Positions 19,216-29,879 of a DNA stretch of 64,000 bases are shown here, in pieces; within the stretch, counting starts at the first letter, position 1, and each line of letters opens with the position of its first letter. The notes beneath the pieces were generated by a model. The model was not told the origin of the DNA, did not search any database, and was given only the letters and a program-made list of their open reading frames with translations. Both the position numbers and the translations under genes were made by a program. Origin of the DNA: Bicyclus anynana (taxonomy: Eukaryota > Arthropoda > Insecta > Lepidoptera > Nymphalidae); assembly GCF_947172395.1 (NCBI RefSeq), contig NC_069087.1:17986889-18050888 (forward strand), read 5' to 3'.

Positions 19216-19514
19216 TAGGATAAGCTTTTACCATAGACAACGTTAGGTAAATAGGAAGTTTGATTAGTTGAGAGGTAGAAGGTAAGTGTTCGTACACCTT
19301 AAATAATTAATTGCTGAGCTGAGCATGATTTCTCGTATTTTTCTAAAAAAAAAACGATTTAAGGCTAGATGGATATTCGTTACCAACTACCTCTTAAAGC
19401 CATTATCTATGCAAACTTCTTAGTTGTATACCGTACTATGGTAGAAGCATGGTCTGATAAATTAGCTTTTTTAAACAAAAATCTATCCACCACATCCTAA
19501 GCCTTCAATGCACG
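19216..19514. other. AT-rich sequence, no gene
   Basis: Nothing recognised. Confidence 0.4.
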
Positions 19515-19735
19515 AGAGTTTTCTTAACGGACGTTAAAAAAACGATCAAACATAGTATGACGTTAAATGAAATTCTATTTCCAACGCCCAAACTTGAAAA
19601 TGCAACATTGCTCGAAATAATCTTAATAAAAAAATACAACCGACTTCATAACGCTTTTTAAGGCACATTATAAAAATATTGTGCGAATAGGGGCTTAAGA
19701 TGCATCTTTACATGTGTCTAGAATAAGAAGCATTG
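19515..19735 (-). mobile_element. MITE copy related to 13563-13718, with an insertion
   Basis: The blocks CCAACGCCCAAACTTGAAAA and GCAACATTGCTCGAA are reverse complements of parts of 13607-13645. About 30 bases containing ACAACCGACTTCATAACG interrupt it at 19622-19655. That insert resembles a terminus of the composite element. Confidence 0.45.
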
Positions 19736-20258
19736 CTCGAAAAAATACCAATAGGAAGTCAGTCAAAGCTCACTCCAAGTGAGTGAAACAGAAGCGATAT
19801 CTGCCTCGAGCCGCCGCCACATAAATCTGCCTAATCATTTGAATTACTGCGACGCTCTCTCTTAATAACTATGACGTTTGCGCTTGATATATGGACGTCG
19901 GGTGATATGTGCTGACTGATAATGCACTGGATTACTTCGTTCCCGGAAAAATGTAGCTTATTTCAACAGAAGATCTTTCTGGCGCTGTTGGTTAAGTATT
20001 TTGTGGTTTTCCGTTAAAATGTACCCATGTCAATAGTACAGAGGTCAGGGATGAACAGGACAGAACAGGTGTTGAGTCCGGCCGCTGGACTCAACACTTA
20101 GAGTGATCAGCCGGACTCCGGCCACTTTGACGTAACTACAAAGTATGCTACGTAAAGGTAGCTAGCATAACGGTAAAGTTCAGACATTACTTAAGCCAAG
20201 TTTGAAATTCAAAATTGACCCTAGCCGGTAAATGAACCCAAGACATCTTTATCTTCGT
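19736..20258. other. Unique sequence with a GC-rich hairpin
   Basis: An 11-bp perfect stem GTGTTGAGTCC/GGACTCAACAC with a 7-base loop lies at 20069-20097, followed by a second GTCC/GGAC-rich stretch. No gene. Confidence 0.4.
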
Positions 20259-20552
20259 TATCAACCCATATTCGGCTCACTGCTGAGCTCAAGTCTCCTC
20301 TCAGAATGAAAGGGGTTAGGCCAATAGTCCATCACGCTGGCCCAATGCGGATTGACATTGACTTGACACACGCAGATAATTAAGAAAATTCTCTGGTATG
20401 CAGGTTTCCTCACGATGTTTTCCTGCACCGTTTGAGACACGTGATATTTAATTTCTTAAAATGCGCACAAACGAAAAGTTGGAGTTACATGCCCCTGACC
20501 GGATTCGAACCGAACGATAACAAACAGAGGTCATATCCACTGGGCTCATGCA
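20259..20552 (-). mobile_element. tRNA-derived SINE, family A
   Basis: Reverse-strand copy, near full length. The B-box region reads GGTTCGAATCCGGTC on the element strand. The stretch between the A and B boxes is altered. Confidence 0.75.
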
Positions 20553-20749
20553 CTAGAATTTAAATGTCGTATTAAGTTTTTTTAATTAATTACAAAAAAA
20601 GTTATTGCTTTTTATGTTACAAATAAAATCTATTAGCTCACTTTATTTTATAGTACAGAAAAGTCTGAAAATCGTAAACTAACTAGTATTTTATATTGTT
20701 AGTCTTCATATTATTAAGTAAACTTAAAGCTACTTTTTAATATAAACAG
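20553..20749. other. AT-rich sequence
   Basis: Nothing recognised. Confidence 0.4.
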
Positions 20750-20970
20750 ATCCAACTTAACCCCGGGCCTGTCCGAACCGGAGAATTCGTTTTGCACTAG
20801 CTTTTTCCGCTATCTTCCTTCATAAACAGGGATCAGAGCTACCCTTTCGCCATAAATCGCCCCCCACCCCTCCGCGAGGTGGTTTTGAATGGAGATTGAG
20901 CCAATTAAAGTAATCGCCGTAACAGTCGGCGCTGCCTTGGATTAGTTCTGTGGGTAATAAAGCGATGGAG
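20750..20970. promoter_or_regulatory. GC-richer repeat-free island with homeodomain-like cores
   Basis: Sharp composition change (CCCCGGGCC, CGCCCCCCACCCC) with CCAATTAAAG and CATAAATC motifs. No match elsewhere in the window and no long frame. Candidate conserved non-coding element by appearance only. Confidence 0.25.
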
Positions 20971-21918
20971 TCGATTATTTTGTAAATTATTTTTTTCTTA
21001 CTTGGTTTTTTGAAAGCGTAAGTGAAGTTGCGTTTTTTTTAAATAATAATGTGTTTCATTTGAATCGTCAATGTCAATGTTTCTTTTTTGATAATAACTT
21101 TGAATAAAAAAATACTTCGTTATTTTTTTAACATTATTGTAAAACACGATATCACGATAAGAAGCGTGTATATGTAAGAGCTTTAATGCTGCCTGTTTTT
21201 GCTTTTTAGGTAATTTTTCTTTCTTGTTTTTGGTGCTAAATATGTTCAATGAATTATTTTTATTTCATATTTTATTCTGTTCGACTTTCAACACTTTTCT
21301 TATTACTTATTACTGTTTATGTTATTAGTGACCCGCATGGGCCTTCACTCACTATTTAAAAAACGTAGAAATAAGCAAAACACTTGACGTAAAGTATTCT
21401 GGTACAAAGAGCCATTACTATTCACATTTAATATAAATTCTGAATAAAATAACAAAAACACAGCTCCACGCCACCCCAGTGCCGTCAGGATTAGTATCAT
21501 ACAATACAAGCAGCGAGTGAATCCTTTTATTTATCGCTATTTATTGTTATTGCATAGTCTCATCCCTCTCGCCTAATATTGTCTTGTTGTAAATATCGCT
21601 TAGCGTCCCTGTGTCGCTTGCTTTAAATATTATTGCCCCAATTAGCTGCCGGCACAGACGCTTTTAAGAGATGAAATTTTTAGCATCTATTTTTTTTGCT
21701 TATGTTCCCAATTTAATGGTTTCTTCGCATCCGTTAATTTTGCAGTGCATTTACTGCGAAAGTAGTCCTTACGTCATTGCTGGTTAAAGTGTATTAAATA
21801 TTGTGCATCAAACGTGTTTCATCATTCTTTGAATCCTTTTCTAAAATTTAAGGAATTGTTTTTAAAATATACCTTCTGGTGTAAGAACGTATATTTTAAC
21901 ACGTTGAGTACGAAATAA
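20971..21918. other. AT-rich sequence with one GC-richer patch
   Basis: The patch at 21540-21670 (CCAATTAGCTGCCGGCAC) may be regulatory. The Lys-rich reverse-strand frame at 20998-21249 is low-complexity and not called. Confidence 0.35.
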
Positions 21919-21960
21919 TTCAGAATTGGATACAGACTGGTGTTTGTATCCAATTCTGAA
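21919..21960. repeat. Perfect 16-bp hairpin, 10-base loop
   Basis: The arms TTCAGAATTGGATACA (21919-21934) and its exact reverse complement (21945-21960) are not part of any repeat recognised here. Confidence 0.85.
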
Positions 21961-22854
21961 ACCAAACTTTGATCATTCTGAGTTACTGTTGTTTTTTTTT
22001 TTTTAATTTTGTACTTTGTAATTTTAAATTTTATGCAAAAATAAGTACCTAGTGTTTTTAAACACTACTTATTTGTTTAAACAACACTATTATTATTTTA
22101 AACAAGTGTTTTTAAACTCATCAACTGCCGAGTTTCTTTCCGGCTCTTCTCGGTAGATTTTACCTTTCGGGTAGTATCGACAACAATGAAGGAAGTCTTC
22201 TTAAAATAAATGAATTTTTATTTTCTCCAGTTTGTATCTTCTCTTCTCGATCCAAAAATGGTCTTTACCCAGATAAGTCTCGCGGATTAAGATACAAAAT
22301 ATCTTTACCAAGTGTTGTTTTCCAGCGACTAAAAAGAAAAAAAATATGTTTGATGACAGATCCTATATGGATTTATCAGATGACATTGAGTAAAGATCCA
22401 GATAAGTAACTTAAATTCCGTTGACTTTAAACGATAGATGAAACCGCGGTGCATAACAGGAGTGTATAAAATAGACAAGGTTCCTTATGAATCAATTCCA
22501 TTGAGTACGATTATTATAAGATTTTTCCACTGGGATTCGATAGTTGAGGGTATATGAAGCAAAGCTTCACGGATAAACCCTCTCGTGAGGGCAGGGTATA
22601 AATTATTTGTGAACGAAATTGGCTACTTTAACTCTATTCAAGGGTACGCGGGAAGTATGCTCTACCTTGTAATATTTAAAAAAAGAAATTCAAGTCGAAA
22701 TTAAATCCATTATAATTTTAAAATTCCGTTAAAATTTCTACTCGTAGTACAGTTAATATTATGTAGTGTAGTTAACAACATTGGTAAGTCTAAAGAAGCA
22801 CTTTGTAATTTTGACTTTTAGCTTTTGAAAATTGTACTATAATCGTTATAATTT
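21961..22854. other. AT-rich sequence, no gene
   Basis: Includes the local repeat GTGTTTTTAAAC near 22053 and 22107. Nothing else recognised. Confidence 0.35.
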
Positions 22855-23090
22855 CAGCGGATGAAACTACGGCTGGTCTTTTGTAAGAACTTCAAAACCA
22901 AAAGCAACAGTCCTCCATCGTTGTAACTAGCTTTCTGCGACACTTTACCATTATGGTCAATCGATCTAGTGAGTAGTCGACCAAATACTACGCTTTTCAG
23001 TGCTGATTCGCCATTTTAACAACGCCCATTAATTCTTCAAACTATGTGCTTCACCCACTTTACTTTAGCTATACGCCTGATTGAATATTC
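22855..23090 (-). pseudogene. Highly decayed RTE-like LINE relic
   Basis: Order and spelling of TCTTTTGTAAGAACTTC, GTCGACCAAATACTACGC, TGCTGATTCGCCATTTTAAC and TTCTTCAAACTATGTGCTTC follow the RTE-like LINE terminus (compare 8525-8700) with many substitutions. An old copy. Confidence 0.5.
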
Positions 23091-23734
23091 CGGTATGATT
23101 TTGATAATTTCTATCGGAACTAGTAACCTCATAGGCTCATATAGTACTTTATATAGCCGGCTGAATGACTTTGAGCTTTATTTTATTTCTCATGAGGTCC
23201 ATTATGGTCATTGACATGTAACATGCACTGAACAAAGACTCGTATAAATTCGCCTAAGCTACTAAAGCTTTGGCGAATTTATCTAAAAAAATTTGTGTCA
23301 CAATAAATTATACCAAATAATATCTTCATAGGTAACTCATAAAAAACTGTACAATTTTTTATGAGTTGACTGAGTGACTTATGATTTTTTTTTTTGAAAT
23401 ATCTATTCATCCAAGAAGTAGAGCATACTCCGTGGTCTGTGGGTTAAGGGTGGATAATTTGGAGAGGGCAAGTTAGCGCAGACTGATATATTGACGCGAT
23501 CAGTTCATCACACGAACACTGATCATCACACTGTGATTTATATCTCTGATCTAATAATATAATATGATAACTGGCGGTAGCGTGAGACTTTTGAGTAATG
23601 TTCTTGCATTTACAACAGTCTTTACTTAACTAGCATTTTAATAGTAGGTTTTTTTTTATATTTTAAAGTAAGTAAGGCTCAGACGAAGTTGCTAATATAT
23701 TTTGTATCCAATTATATCATCTTAGAGCGCCTCT
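23091..23734. other. AT-rich sequence, no gene
   Basis: Nothing recognised. Confidence 0.35.
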
Positions 23735-23920
23735 TCATTACTGAAGGTTGGCGGTCAGCTTTCTAAACTTTTCCTTGTCCATGGCTATACCATGGCGGAA
23801 AAGTTCTTCGACTGTCTTTATGCCAGTCCACTCCCTTATATTTCGTAGCCAGAACTTCTTTCTTCTTCCTACACCTCTTTTGCCTCCAATCAATAATTGT
23901 ATACACTCTTTGATTACGGG
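23735..23920 (-). pseudogene. LINE reverse-transcriptase C-terminal relic
   Basis: On the reverse strand the frame reads GGKRGVGRRKKFWLRNIREW, then TGIKTVEELF and KEKFRKLTA. This is the characteristic end of an insect endonuclease/reverse-transcriptase LINE ORF. About 55 codons survive. Confidence 0.6.
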
Positions 23921-24176
23921 CCCGGCGTCCGGACACCGTGTTTACGTCATGGTGACGCGTACTTGAGCGCCATCCGGCGACCGGGCGCCGACTCCCCGAA
24001 TCGATTTAAAACCTTATTTTGAAAAAAAAATCCAGAGAATTTGAATGAAGAACACGGACAATCTTGTTCATTATTTTACTTCAATTACGTCATCCGAGTA
24101 TACGAGTCAGTGACTAAAAAATACCCGCTGTCATTATTTGTTGAACGTCTTTTTTTCATCTGTGGTAATTGAGTGG
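23921..24176. other. GC-rich patch then AT-rich sequence
   Basis: GGGCCCGGCGTCCGGACACC at 23918-23937 and CGGCGACCGGGCGCCGAC at 23974 suggest a local GC island. No gene. Confidence 0.3.
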
Positions 24177-24260
24177 CTAGCAGACGCCATGCAGTTTCAC
24201 CCGCGTGTTTCCTGATTCCGATGGAATGCGGGTATAAAATATATGATCACGGCAGGAAGA
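24177..24260 (-). mobile_element. Helitron-like 3' end, reverse orientation
   Basis: CTAGCAGACGCC and TTTCACCCGCGTG are the reverse complement of the terminus at 10150-10193. The flanking base is not the usual T. Only about 85 bases are recognisable. Confidence 0.5.
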
Positions 24261-24377
24261 GTTTTTGAGTTAAATTGTAACACACAAAGAAAAGAAACAA
24301 AAATTAAATCTTTAGTGAATCAATGCAATACAACCACAAAAATTTCGTGTTCAAATTTTTAGTAGTTGGAGTAGTTA

Positions 24378-24450
24378 TACCGTGGGGCCGACTTCGTATC
24401 ATATCTGAGAGGTCTTGGGTTCGACCTCCGCCTGTTGTGCTATTGTACCC
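24378..24450 (+). mobile_element. SINE head fragment (family E)
   Basis: CCGTGGGGCCGACTTCGTAT, GAGAGGTCTTGGGTTCGACC (B-box-like) and TGTGCTATTGTACCCG form a tRNA-like head of a common lepidopteran SINE type. Confidence 0.5.
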
Positions 24451-25019
24451 GTATCTTAACACATAAAACTTATTTTAACCACGTGTAAAAATACAATTAA
24501 TTTACTTTGAAAAAATATTATTTCATATTCGAACTTAGATAATTTATTGCAAGATTAAATTTCTGTACAAGCACTTTTAAACTTTTACCACTCTACTGTG
24601 TTTTTACTGTGACTTTAATTACTTTTTCAGTGACTTTAATCACTGATGTAGTGTTGTAACTCTACCAAATTTTACAGATTATGACATCCTATTTTGTACG
24701 CAGAAGTAAAATGAGGAGAAACTAACAACTAAGTAATAAACTTTATACCTCAGTACTCTCATGTTTGATTTCCTACCCAATCTCTGTCACCCCTTGAATC
24801 AAACAAAATCCCCTTTAAACTGAAAACAAAAAACCTTTCCTGCGACGAGGGCGTGATCAGCACGTTATTATTTAACAGGGACGCAACCTGGCTGTCTGTC
24901 CGAACTCCGCGCGATGTATCAACATTAGCGCCGTCCCCGTCCGGTCGCGACGAGACATGTGACCGAGATACAAACTAACTGGAAGAGATTTTGACCAGCA
25001 ATCTGTTTTGATCTAGTTA
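24451..25019. other. AT-rich sequence then GC-richer patch
   Basis: The patch 24840-25010 (CGCGCGATGTATC, GCGCCGTCCCCGTCC) is repeat-free and could be regulatory. No gene. Confidence 0.3.
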
Positions 25020-25049
25020 CATGAAACAGCTCTCTCGAAACTATTTCGA

Positions 25050-25445
25050 CAGTATGCCAACCAACTAGTGGTTGAGGCCTGCAACTACACTCCCAACCTT
25101 AACGCTAACTTCAAGCAGAGGCGACCCAAAAACGTCCTTTACGATCCAGACGATGACATGACGACCGACAATGCTTCCCGGGCAATACAATCACAAGCTA
25201 CACAGCGTCTTCGCCGGCGAAGACGAGGTCCCCGATATATAACTAACGTCACCCGGACGGGGGCGTCCGGACTGATTTTGACACTCAGGTCACGGTTACC
25301 CCCGAATCCGAACCGAATGGCCCTCTAAGCCGAGGCCCGAGTCTCATAGGAGACGCCCAAGAGTCGTTCCGTCCTCTATCTTTATTTCAGCTTTCGGATC
25401 TCATCAGGCGATGCTTCTGCACTCGCGGTATCGTCGTAGTAGTCC
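25050..25445 (+). pseudogene. Jockey-like LINE ORF2 C-terminal relic with 3' UTR
   Basis: The frame runs VVEACNYTPNLNANFKQRRP, KNVLYDPDDDMTT and an Arg-rich stretch (about residues 46-56 of the 86-codon frame from 25068), ending TAA at 25326. GC content and the RRPKNVL-DPDDD pattern resemble the C-terminal end of jockey-clade ORF2 proteins. I hold this with moderate confidence. A perfect 20-bp palindrome CGTCTTCGCCGGCGAAGACG lies at 25206-25225. The upstream RT is missing. Confidence 0.5.
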
Positions 25446-26079
25446 TACATGGAGCCATCGGCACGTATTCAATACGAAAAAAAAAAGAAAGTCTGTTTTG
25501 CTATACACTCATTCTTTTTTCAGAAGTTAGGCAACAAGGATGTAGTCCATTTAAATGGTTGTTCGTTTAACAGGCACATAGAATTAACACCCAAGTCTGA
25601 AGTGCTGCATTGTAGTTTTACTAATTTGTTTTGGCTTGTTTAATAAACTATTACTATATGTAAATTCATTTGAGTTTAAAGTCTTTTTTGATTATACGTT
25701 TTACATTGCAACTACACTAAGTACCTAATAAAATATTTTTGTCAGATATCGGGTGAGGGTCTTTAGCTATGATGATGATCGAATGAGCCAACTTAAAGAT
25801 GTCACTTTTTTTAATTAATGCGATTTGTGATAAAAAATAAAAGTCATTCTAACTAAATTAGCTCACAAACGCTGGTTTAGGCACAGGTGTTTGTGGAAAA
25901 GTTTTTAGATACGAGTATGTATGTTGAAGTAAAATAACTAAATCGCAATATTTTATAAATACCATTTTTTCATGATGAAGAGTTTCTGTCACTTGTCGTT
26001 ATTACTAATACTTCGTGGCCTGTCGGGTGAATCTCAAAATGTTTTCTTTTTAATTTTTATAATTTCAAGCCACATCTAT
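25446..26079. other. AT-rich sequence, no gene
   Basis: Nothing recognised. Confidence 0.35.
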
Positions 26080-26290
26080 CGGCTCTATATCGCGGCACAC
26101 ACCCGTGGGACGTCAAAAATGAAGATTTAGTCCCTCGCCGCGTCATACGTTAAGGCGGCTAATGAAAACACGGCGCGGGTGATGAAGTGGACCGTCCGCC
26201 TTACACTGCTCGCTCTTTCCCCGCTCTCCCCTCGCCGCTTACTTACCTGAGCAAGATCTGTGATCTAAAACTATTTGTTACGATTTGTAC
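26080..26290. promoter_or_regulatory. GC-richer repeat-free island with a reverse-strand splice-donor-like site
   Basis: CpG-containing unique sequence. On the reverse strand GCTCAG|GTAAGTAAG (26238-26252) is a near-ideal splice donor. No clear upstream acceptor is seen, so it would be a first exon if real. Confidence 0.2.
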
Positions 26291-26369
26291 TCTATAACAA
26301 GCTAATACTGTATTTCTTTTGCCTGTATTTTACTATCATTATCGGCCTATTTTAAAGGACAGGAGGAAG

Positions 26370-26460
26370 GAAAGGAATTACACACTAAACGACTCTCTAA
26401 TTGTAGGAAAAGGGATCTTAGTCCCACCATGCTGCTCCAATAAGTGTTGACAGTCTTAGG
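26370..26460 (+). mobile_element. SINE-like tail fragment
   Basis: GATCTTAGTCCCACCATGCTGCTCC matches GCATAGTCCCACCAAGCTGCTC at 33412-33433. A shared repeat of unclear family. Confidence 0.35.
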
Positions 26461-26527
26461 GTGACATTTTTTTAAATCTATAACTGTGTTTTATGTATTT
26501 ACCGCGCCATTAGAAGATGTCTTTAAG

Positions 26528-27357
26528 CTTTTGGACTGGAACGGATTTGGCATCAACATCAGTACATCACTCAACTACGTTTTGCCGACGATGTAGATTA
26601 TGGCAGAGACTCTGGAGGACCTTAGTACCATGCTCAACGACCTCAGCAGAGTTTCTCAACGTGTGGGTCTAAAAATAAACATGAGCAAGACGAAAATCAT
26701 GTCTAATGCTCATGTACCGTTCCACCCAGTTATTGTTGAGGACTCTGCGCTCGAAATTGTAGACGAATATACCTAGGACACATAGTCCAGTTAGGTAGGT
26801 CCAATTTCGAGAAAGAGGTGAATCGCCGAATCCAGCAAGGCTGAGCAGCGTTCGGGAAACTCCACGACATCTTTTCGTCCGCAATTCCTCAGTGCTTGAA
26901 GACGAAAGTCTTCGATTAGTGCGTGTTGCCAGTGATGACGTACGGATCCGAGACTTGGTTGCTGACTATGGGCCTTATTAGAAGGCTCAAAGTCACTCAG
27001 CGGGCGATGGAGCGAGCTATGTTTGGAGTTTCTCTGCGTGATCCAATCAGGAATGAGGAGATCCGCAGACGAACCAAAGTCACTGACATAGCTCAACAAG
27101 TCGCGAGGCTGAAGTGGCAATGGGTGAGCTACATAGTTCGAAGAGCCGATGGACGTTGGGGTCCCAAGGTGCTGGAATGGCGACCCCGCACCGGAAAGCG
27201 CAGTGTTGGCCGACCCCCCACTAGGTGGACCGAGAATATCAAGCGGGTTGCAGGGAGCCGCTGGATGCTGGCGGCTCGAGATCGTTTTGTTTGGAGGTCC
27301 ATGCAAGAGGCCTATGTCCAGCAGTGAACGTCTATCGACTGATAAAGTGAGGTAAGG
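26528..27357 (+). pseudogene. RTE-like LINE, longest copy, with RT active-site region
   Basis: This 830-bp copy starts in the RT palm. HQHQYITQLRFADDV places the catalytic FADD motif at about 26581-26592. Then follow LSRVSQRVGLKINMSKTK, a broken Y-LGH motif E region, LPVMTYGSETWLLTMG, the QRAMERAM block and the C-terminal blocks GRWGPKVLEW and RPPTRWTENIKR. Frame changes and stops (for example TAG at 26623, TAG at 26776, TGA at 26842) break the ORF. The last 134 codons (26923-27327) are open. It ends GACTGATAAAGTGAGGTAAG, the GGTAA-tail subfamily. Confidence 0.8.
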
Positions 27358-27370
27358 TAACTCCTATATG

Positions 27371-27410
27371 ACTAGCGGACGCCCGCGACGTGCCCGCACG
27401 TGAAAGTCGA
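27371..27410 (-). mobile_element. Helitron-like 3' end, reverse orientation
   Basis: ACTAGCGGACGCCCGCGACG is the reverse complement of the terminus at 1-20, with CTAG followed by T on the element strand. Confidence 0.5.
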
Positions 27411-27426
27411 TGTGAACTTCGACTTT

Positions 27427-27500
27427 ATTCGGTCCTAGGTCGAGCTGTGAAATATTGAATGTAAACTTTCAATATTTCACAGCTCGACCTAGGACCGAAT
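27427..27500. repeat. Perfect 33-bp hairpin, 8-base loop
   Basis: The arms 27427-27459 and 27468-27500 are exact reverse complements (outer part ATTCGGTCCTAGGTCGAG). It is the longest perfect short-loop hairpin noticed here outside the fold-back elements. Confidence 0.9.
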
Positions 27501-27570
27501 CCATGGTTCCAGGACCTCATGTTCCGAAAGCATATATAAAGCTAACCACTGGACCCACAAAGTTTAAAAC
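27501..27570 (-). mobile_element. tRNA-like SINE head relic
   Basis: On the reverse strand GGTCCAGTGGTTAGC and CATGAGGTCCTGGAACC resemble the head of family C. It lies directly beside the hairpin. Confidence 0.35.
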
Positions 27571-28157
27571 ATATTACGTTATGTGTTTACTGTTTAGTGC
27601 TTCAAGCAGAATGCATCGCTGTCAGCGCTGAAGGGAGCGAAGGGACGCCGGGGAGTTCTACATCACGCTGCATTTACTGTCCGCCCGGGATACTGGGGTT
27701 TTAAATTATTATATTGCATTGCAACTCCTATGCAATGCACATAGATGCATTTTAAATAATTGCGGATTGAAAGAAAGATTTATAAGAGTTATAAAAAGGT
27801 TATAATATACGTATGCATGCATGCAAAAAATGCATGTTATTATGCGTCGCTCATAGCTGCAACCACGACCACTCTGTCAAGAGTGAACGATCAAGAAGTA
27901 GAACGCGGACATACCCTGAAACTAATCCGATTTGGTCGGAGATTTTTTGTTCGATCACAGTTTACAGATCAAGCGCTTGTAAAAATACTAAAAAAATACC
28001 TTGTAAACGTTGAAATAACCTTATTGTAATAAACACATTGTGCAGTTTTATATGGCAACGCACTGTCTGTCAAAATGACTACCATCAAACTTTTAAACGC
28101 TTTTCTGTACCTTTTCTGTACTGTCCCTACTAATCTAAAATCCGAATTAGCAACGAC
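27571..28157. other. Unclassified sequence, no gene
   Basis: A GC-richer patch lies at 27600-27690, and GCATGCATGCA alternation at 27812-27826. Overlapping frames of 89 and 66 codons show no domain. Confidence 0.35.
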
Positions 28158-28303
28158 CTTCACCCATCTGTTTACTGAATGAAAAGTATTCTATATCAAA
28201 TTAAATCTGTTATATTGTGGACTGATTTGTTTAGGCAAACGAAAATTGGCATATATTTAATTTGATATAAAAGACTTTTCATCAAGTAAACAGATGGGTG
28301 AAG
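28158..28303. mobile_element. MITE, 146 bp, terminal inverted repeats
   Basis: The ends CTTCACCCATCTGTTTACT and its exact reverse complement bound the element. Pairing continues inward with small bulges (TGAAAAGT, TATATCAAATTA). No clear target duplication. Confidence 0.65.
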
Positions 28304-28370
28304 ATTTTCTTATTTTGAGATCCTCTACTATACAAGTACACCCAAATGCAAACAGATTTATTTTTATTCT

Positions 28371-28632
28371 TTAAAAGTTAGCCCTTGGCTGCAATATCAC
28401 CTGTTGGTAAGTGATGATGCAATATAAGATGGAAGCGGGCTAACTTTTAGTAGGAGGATAAAAATCCACCCCCTCTTCGGTTTCTACACGATATCGTACC
28501 GGAACGCTTAATCGCTTGGCGCCTCCCTCCAGCCAGACCTGGACCAATTAAGAAAACCTCAATCGGGGATCGAACCCAGAACCTCCGTCTTGTAAATCCA
28601 TCGCGCTTACCATTGCGCCACTGAGGCCGTCA
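28371..28632 (-). mobile_element. tRNA-derived SINE, family D
   Basis: On the element strand it begins with GACGGCCTCAGTGGCGCAAT, has a B-box-like GGGTTCGATCC, and ends in AGGGCTAACTTTTAAAG. It is the most complete family D copy here. Confidence 0.75.
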
Positions 28633-29125
28633 AATTAATAATAGACAATATACCTAACTAACATACTCGTCCTCGCCTCGCGTTCTAAATTCGAATTAGT
28701 GTACTTTGACTGTTGAGGCAGAAAAAACTACTTTGCTTGCTGATTTCACCTAGCAAAAGAAACTTTTCGAAACAAGTGAGATGAAAACAATATTGTATGA
28801 ATACCAAAGAAGTGTTTGAAGAGTAGATACAAACAAATTTTCAATTAACGATGTAATCTTCACATCCGATTAGGTCAATGTTTTGACGGCGAGATTTATG
28901 GCTACCTCGCAACGTAAGCAAATATCTGCTCCATTACCACTGTTTAACTAGTATACAGTCGGGTTGAACATTGATGAAAGACGTTATAAACAGAAATAAA
29001 GAGAATCACTCACATATTGTTCGAAAACTGTGCAAAATTAATTGTATTGTTTGTTATAATTAAGTTCAACATTATTACTTTTAGAAAGTAGGCTTAGTTT
29101 GTAAGCGCTTTTGAAATTTTACGTT
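28633..29125. other. AT-rich sequence, no gene
   Basis: Nothing recognised. Confidence 0.35.
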
Positions 29126-29695
29126 TCTAATAACGTAGAAGATCCAAGTATCAAATTACTTGGGCCTTGCTCATGATATTACCGCCATGTGGAATGTTGA
29201 GTCAACTATTATTGTTCCCATAGTTGTTTCAGTCAATGGTCTTATAGCGAAAAGCTTCGACCAACACCATATGAAGCTTTCACATAACTGTTGGATTAAG
29301 AGTCGGATACAGAAGGCAGTGATTCTTGAGACGGCGCGTATTATGAGGAGGTTCCTTACTGTAGAGCCCTAACTACCGGTTGCTTGGGCACTCAAATGTC
29401 CTGCAGCGGGAGGGATTATTTTTTTTATAAATTTTAGTAGTTTTTTGTATGTGTGCTTAATTTTAAATAAGTTTGTTAAATGGTGGTAAACAAAAAAAAT
29501 AAACCTTGGCTGAGTTTTTTGTGGGCTTTTCTCGGACCAAGGCGCATTTGGAACCCTCGTAACTTTAATTTTAAGTTTTCGACTATTATTACCACCATTA
29601 GAATTGAATTAAATTATTACATAATCCTGACATTTCAAAAGTGCTTGTAAACTAAGCCTAATTGAAATAAATGAATTTTGAATTTATGTTTAGCA
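29126..29695 (+). pseudogene. LINE ORF C-terminus with full 3' UTR (R2/R4-like)
   Basis: The frame GLAHDITAMWNVESTIIVPI, then VVSVNGLIAKSF and QKAVILETARIMRRFL, stops after VEP (29370-29372). This is the typical C-terminal end of R2/R4-superclade reverse transcriptases. The 3' UTR carries AACCTTGGCTGAG, CTCGGACCAAGG and GGAACCCTCGTAAC. It ends with TTTCAAAAGTGCTTGTAAAC and TTGAAATAAATGAATTTTGA, a terminus also seen at 8134 and 58245. The frame is open to the 5' truncation point. Confidence 0.6.
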
Positions 29696-29879
29696 CGCTG
29701 TTTAAACTTTATTTTATTTTTTATTTATTTATTTTTACGCTGTTTAAATGCGTGTTTTGGCATCTCCAAGATTCCTTACGAGATCTTATTAAAGATGGGT
29801 TTATTCGACCCTTCGAATTAATACATTGTCAATATAATAAGTTTTGAGAAAAAAACATGTTACCGTACTACAAGCTTGC
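29696..29879. other. AT-rich sequence
   Basis: Nothing recognised. Confidence 0.35.

Noticed and set aside
20998..21249. 83-codon Lys-rich reverse-strand frame
   Set aside because: Low-complexity AT-rich sequence with no recognisable domain or codon pattern.
26791..27306. 171-codon reverse-strand frame
   Set aside because: It is the antisense of the RTE-like LINE C-terminus. The same antisense frame recurs in other copies of that LINE.
27427..27500. microRNA precursor
   Set aside because: A perfect 33-bp stem with an 8-base loop lacks the bulges and length of animal pre-miRNAs, and no known mature miRNA sequence was recognised.
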